Shown: positions 60,556-64,000 of the stretch, piece by piece
How positions within the stretch are numbered: position 1 is the first letter of the stretch
Layout of the letters: the number at the start of each line of letters is the position of its first letter
Assembly (NCBI GenBank): GCA_019358985.1
Contig: JAHHIJ010000026.1
Span: 1-64,000 of the forward strand
DNA: 64,000 bases
DNA from: Tolypothrix brevis GSE-NOS-MK-07-07A
GTDB taxonomy: Bacteria > Cyanobacteriota > Cyanobacteriia > Cyanobacteriales > Nostocaceae
Direction: 5' to 3'
Program-made: the position numbers and the translations under genes
The notes under the pieces: model-generated
Database searches by the model: none
What the model was told of the DNA's origin: nothing
The model's input: the letters and a program-made list of their open reading frames with translations, nothing else

Positions 60556-63129
60556 TTAAGTCAGCGAAGACTGCAAGAACTTTCGCATAGATTGCGCTTC
60601 GATATACTCAGGGAAGATGCTTGAAAAGTCCTCTAAGTCACGAATTGCATCACGCATAGGCTCTAATGGTGCATGGTTGGAGAGAGCATAATCATATAAG
60701 CGCTGTGATAATTCAACATTTCCACCAATTAGATAGTAAAGAGCGAGATTAAAAGTATTAGCCCAGTCTTTAGCATCTTTTTGGTAATTTTGTTGAGCAA
60801 GTTTGGTGGCATTATTAAGGTCAACGCGTGCTTTGTCTACTTGGTTAAGAGCTTGATATGCTAAAGCTCGACAATAAAGATACCAATGATTATCAGGTTT
60901 AAAGTTGATAGCACAGCTGAAGTTTTCAAGAGCCTCATTGTAGCGCTTTAGCATGAGGTAAGTTTGACCTCGCTGTGCGATCGCCCAATCATCTTTAGGA
61001 TTAAGTTCAATCGCGCAGTCAAAGTCTTTAATAGTTTCTTGGTAACGCTTACTTAAGCCGTAAGTTTCAGCGCGATGTGCGATCGCCCAATCGTATTTAG
61101 GATCAAGTTCAATGGTGCGGTCAAAGTCTTTGAAAGCTTCTTCGTAACGTTTCATCGAGCGGTAAGTAAAAGCTCGAAGTGCGATCGCCCAAAGGTATTT
61201 CGGGTCAAGTTCAATGGCTTGGTTAAAATCTTTGAGAGCTTCTTCGTAACGCTCCATCAAGCGGTAAGTTTCACCTCGACGTGCGATCGCCCAATCGAGT
61301 TTAGGATTAAGTTCAATCGCACAGTCAAAGTCTTTTAAAGCTTCTTCGTAGCGCTCGATTAAGCGGTAAGTTATACCTCGATTACCGATCGCCCAATCGA
61401 GTTTAGGATTAAGTTCAATGGCACAGTCAAAGTCTTTGAGAGCTTCTTCGTAACGTTTTATCGAGCGGTAAGTTTGACCTCGCCAACTTAAAGCAATTGA
61501 TCGCCCCTGAGCCTGAATCTCAGAATGCTTTAGCAGTGCTGTAAACATTTCCACAGCGACTTCGTAACGTTTTTCTTCATAAGCTTTTAACCCATTGGCT
61601 AACTGCTCCCCCCAGCGTTGAACTTCAGCATTATCCGCATTTTTACCAGCTTGCACCATCGTTTCTGCCCAACGCAAAGCAAAAGAACGTTGATTGTCGA
61701 AAGCAGCAAGAAAATCATTCAGAGCTATGGGCAAACTTTTTTGCGGTGTTTGACATAAACCGTGATACAAAACATTTAAAGTGTGATTTTGCCAAGTTGC
61801 ATCGTCGTATTTTTTCTCTTCATTTAGTTGCAAATTATTTCGCAGCGTGTCGTAATATTCTCCTAACTTGCCATGAAGGTCAGCCCAACTTTGTGGAGAG
61901 GAAAGACGCTTGTGGCGGAGCATTTGCGTTTTGACAACTTCATGATAAGCCCAGCCTTCAGTACGTTCTTCAATAAACGGCATTTGTTTCAGCCAGTTAA
62001 ACAAATCGTCAGCTTCATTTTCCCCTCGCAACTTCGCTAACACATCTCGATTTAAACAACGCGGAATAGCAGCATCCAAAGCTAATTGTCGCCGCTTGCG
62101 ATCGTCAATCCATTTTAAGAAGCGTTCTACAGCCGTACCGCTGGGATCGCCTACTTGACTGGGATCATTTGGACTTTCTGCCGCCAAAGTTGCCACTAAT
62201 AGCGGCAAGCGTCCAGAAAGACGTAAAATCACTTCAATAACCCGACTGTTAGTAATGCCTTTACGACTCAAATACTGTTGAGCTTCCTCCTCCGTAAACG
62301 GTTCCAAAGGAAAACGAATCATTAACCCCTCGTAAGGCGCCCAATAATTTTTATCTAATTCTTGCCGTCCGGCGATAATAACTAATATATTTAGAGGAAC
62401 TTCACCGTAACGACCTTCTAAAATTTCCCGCAGCCAGTTATCGAGAAAATCGTTGGTGGATTCATAAGTATCGAAAAACAGCGCAACCCCAGATTTCTCT
62501 GCTAATTTGGAAATATCCTGCAAAAATAGCGGAGTCAGCACTTCTACAGGTTCTTGAATTAAGCGAACTTCATCTTTGTTGGTTAATTTCTTCGCTACAT
62601 AAGATGCCCATTCCCCTGCTTGGGAGGCTACAGCATCCTCATCTATAAAGTCAAATACAGCCCCCCCAACCGGAACTCGACGCGCTAAAAGCACACCTGT
62701 TTTTGCCACAGTTTTGCCCACAAAAGCGGAAAATCCTTGAGGTGCTTCGGGATCGCTTTCTAATTCTTGCCGCTTCTGACGATAAACTTTATAGCGATCG
62801 CTAAACTGCGGCAGTTTATAATTTTGCTGTTCCAACTGTTCAGCCAGACGCCCCATAGCTTCGGGGACAGATTTTTCACTATCATCTGTATGAGCGGCGA
62901 TGATTTTTGCAGACTGCGCTATTTTGCGAAACTGGCGTAACAGTGTGCTTTTACCTACACCCCCTTGACCCCAAACATTAAACAAAAAGTGCCTGCGCGA
63001 GTCTTCCAGGGACAAGTCCAGATTTTGACGAAACAGGCTAACTTGTTCTTCACGTCCGACAAAGCCTGATTGCTGCCGTTGCTGAAGGATATCTTGTAAG
63101 CTCTTGGGCTTTTTTTGTGGGTTATTCAC
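60556..63129 (-). CDS. STAND-type NTPase with C-terminal TPR array
   Basis: 857 residues. An N-terminal lead with FVGREEQVSLFRQ introduces a NACHT/AP-ATPase-like domain: Walker A GQGGVGKST (54-62), Walker B VALFFDTYES (about 216-226) and IIAGRQE (sensor-type Arg), followed by a winged-helix-like part (to about 420). From about 560 to 780 lie seven 34-residue tetratricopeptide repeats (RYEEALKDFDCAIELNPKLDWAIxxRGxTYR), nearly identical in protein and DNA; each repeat's AIA codons overlap a HIP1-type site. STAND NTPases use a C-terminal sensor (here TPRs) to switch the ATPase and trigger a response, in bacteria often anti-phage defence or signalling. No effector domain is recognisable. It stands alone. 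Confidence 0.85.
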   Translation of the reverse strand: MNNPQKKPKSLQDILQQRQQSGFVGREEQVSLFRQNLDLSLEDSRRHFLFNVWGQGGVGKSTLLRQFRKIAQSAKIIAAHTDDSEKSVPEAMGRLAEQLEQQNYKLPQFSDRYKVYRQKRQELESDPEAPQGFSAFVGKTVAKTGVLLARRVPVGGAVFDFIDEDAVASQAGEWASYVAKKLTNKDEVRLIQEPVEVLTPLFLQDISKLAEKSGVALFFDTYESTNDFLDNWLREILEGRYGEVPLNILVIIAGRQELDKNYWAPYEGLMIRFPLEPFTEEEAQQYLSRKGITNSRVIEVILRLSGRLPLLVATLAAESPNDPSQVGDPSGTAVERFLKWIDDRKRRQLALDAAIPRCLNRDVLAKLRGENEADDLFNWLKQMPFIEERTEGWAYHEVVKTQMLRHKRLSSPQSWADLHGKLGEYYDTLRNNLQLNEEKKYDDATWQNHTLNVLYHGLCQTPQKSLPIALNDFLAAFDNQRSFALRWAETMVQAGKNADNAEVQRWGEQLANGLKAYEEKRYEVAVEMFTALLKHSEIQAQGRSIALSWRGQTYRSIKRYEEALKDFDCAIELNPKLDWAIGNRGITYRLIERYEEALKDFDCAIELNPKLDWAIARRGETYRLMERYEEALKDFNQAIELDPKYLWAIALRAFTYRSMKRYEEAFKDFDRTIELDPKYDWAIAHRAETYGLSKRYQETIKDFDCAIELNPKDDWAIAQRGQTYLMLKRYNEALENFSCAINFKPDNHWYLYCRALAYQALNQVDKARVDLNNATKLAQQNYQKDAKDWANTFNLALYYLIGGNVELSQRLYDYALSNHAPLEPMRDAIRDLEDFSSIFPEYIEAQSMRKFLQSSLT

Positions 63130-63376
63130 TTCTGTTTGGCGTAGAGGTGCGATTACTTACAGAATAACTACTAATTACGCGCCCCCGATTTCGGATTTTG
63201 AGAAATTCTTTGTAGACTGGGTTAATTTGCGTAAAAATTTGAAACGCAAGGGTACACGGAGAGTTTGCGATCGCTCCTCAAAAGCTCGAAGTTGACCTTA
63301 GTCTTTTGCTATCCGCGTGACACATAACCGATGATAATAAAGCTGAGGTCTTAAGAATTTATACTATTCTGAAATT

Positions 63377-63925
63377 ATGCTACGCAAATTTTCCTTGGGA
63401 ACACTCGGTATAACTGTCGGTGGAATTTTGACCATCATGGGCTTCGTCGCCTACGCTGCCGATTATGCCACACTTAATCTTGTCGGATTTTTTTACGGGA
63501 TTCCTCTACTGCTGGGAGGATTAGCGCTAAAGTCGAATGAACTCAAACCGGTACCTTTCACCCAACCCCCAACACCGTCAGTATTAGCATTGCGTGAACA
63601 GCAAGCAACTAAGACTCAAAATGAAATTCGCAGAGACATTACTCAATATAGCTACGGTCAAGACGCTCATTTAGATAAGGCTTTGTCGTTTTTGGGCTTA
63701 AGTCCGATAGACGAAGAACGACCATTAATTACAGGCTTCAGAGAAACAGAAATTAATGGTGCTTATGCTTTAATTTTAGAATTTGATTCGCCAATGATAC
63801 CAATTGATATTTGGGAACAAAAGCTAGATAAAATGACCAATTTTTTTGGTCCGGGAGTTGAAGTTAAAGTTACCCAGACAGATGAAGATGAACTTGAACT
63901 GATGCTGATTAGCACTCCCAAATAG
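63377..63925 (+). CDS. DUF2854 membrane protein
   Basis: 182 residues. Two membrane helices (about 8-28 and 33-53, LGTLGITVGGILTIMGFVAYAA and LVGFFYGIPLLLGGLAL) with a tight turn form a hairpin, followed by a soluble domain with RDITQYSYGQDAHLDKALSFLGLSP, which fits my recollection of the DUF2854 family of cyanobacteria and plant chloroplasts. The function of the family is unknown to me; the localisation is probably thylakoid. The ATG gives the expected N-terminus. It is divergent from the STAND gene with 247 bases between. Confidence 0.85.
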   Translation: MLRKFSLGTLGITVGGILTIMGFVAYAADYATLNLVGFFYGIPLLLGGLALKSNELKPVPFTQPPTPSVLALREQQATKTQNEIRRDITQYSYGQDAHLDKALSFLGLSPIDEERPLITGFRETEINGAYALILEFDSPMIPIDIWEQKLDKMTNFFGPGVEVKVTQTDEDELELMLISTPK

Positions 63926-64000
63926 CGACTAGATAATGTCCGCGCTCATTAATAGTAATAAAAACACTACAATGCTACTAGCACAACATGGCGTGGAAAT

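Noticed and set aside
60750-61500. Regular ~102-bp DNA repeats, CRISPR-like spacing
   Set aside because: They are TPR codons of the STAND gene; no unique spacers.

Overview
The window is chromosomal DNA of a filamentous, probably heterocyst-forming cyanobacterium of the Nostocales type. The evidence is the dense scatter of the HIP1 octamer GCGATCGC, the photosynthetic genes petH (with a phycobilisome-binding CpcD-like domain) and prk, cobN, a CAAD-domain protein, and a sigC / furA / peptidoglycan-binding block arranged as in Nostoc (Anabaena) PCC 7120. Low-complexity heptamer repeats and many short palindromic repeats also fit this group. No rRNA, tRNA or CRISPR array is visible.

Layout. 1-7.2 kb: uvrA, a truncated P-loop gene, small hypotheticals, a DUF2358 protein, an LptA-like periplasmic protein, a GH10-like hydrolase and an epoxide-hydrolase-like enzyme. 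7.5-10.5 kb: pentapeptide-repeat, CAAD and SLH-domain proteins. 10.8-14.9 kb: a MATE exporter converging on a two-gene operon encoding an ATP-grasp-SET fusion and a second SET protein; this is the most unusual protein system here. 15.3-23.5 kb: housekeeping and photosynthesis genes (hom, petH, prk, metK) and an orphan histidine kinase. 23.5-28.4 kb: pcrA flanked by toxin-antitoxin modules, two with dead toxins (amber stop; 5' deletion) and one apparently intact higBA with two strong palindromes. 28.5-30.1 kb: an unrecognised cassette of three tandem paralogous small four-cysteine proteins plus a related-looking 165-residue protein. 30.4-36.8 kb: a phosphoesterase, a Pro/Glu-rich membrane protein and a 1475-residue TPS-type exoprotein. 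36.9-43.8 kb: Uma2 nuclease, nanE, cobN and a peptidoglycan-binding protein. 43.9-47.4 kb: furA, sigC, gpsA. 47.4-49.7 kb: accessory genes (BrnA-like antitoxin, second Uma2, a phage-like hypothetical). 49.9-52.4 kb: aspA and a DUF362 gene. 53.9-55.3 kb: an orphan TnpB element. 55.5-57.6 kb: ppa, panD and a metal-ligand-less MBL-fold protein. 58.2-60.3 kb: a TrpD-like gene and a LysR regulator resembling NtcB. 60.5-63.9 kb: a STAND-type NTPase with TPRs and a DUF2854 protein.

Small mobile repeats run through the whole window. At least twenty copies of a palindrome with GTAGAGACG / CGTCTCTAC arms and interchangeable self-complementary cores are present, many carried inside a roughly 95-bp MITE with TAGACATCTCCAGA ends. 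There are further MITEs with (A)GGACTTACGCA or GAACTTACGCA ends, one with a second element nested in it. Some repeats sit inside genes in frame: cobN carries four such insertions, and one 59-bp repeat gives the TPS exoprotein and a Uma2 nuclease the same peptide. Repeats also coincide with the stop codons of pcrA, nanE and the BrnA-like gene, so they appear to be reshaping gene ends.
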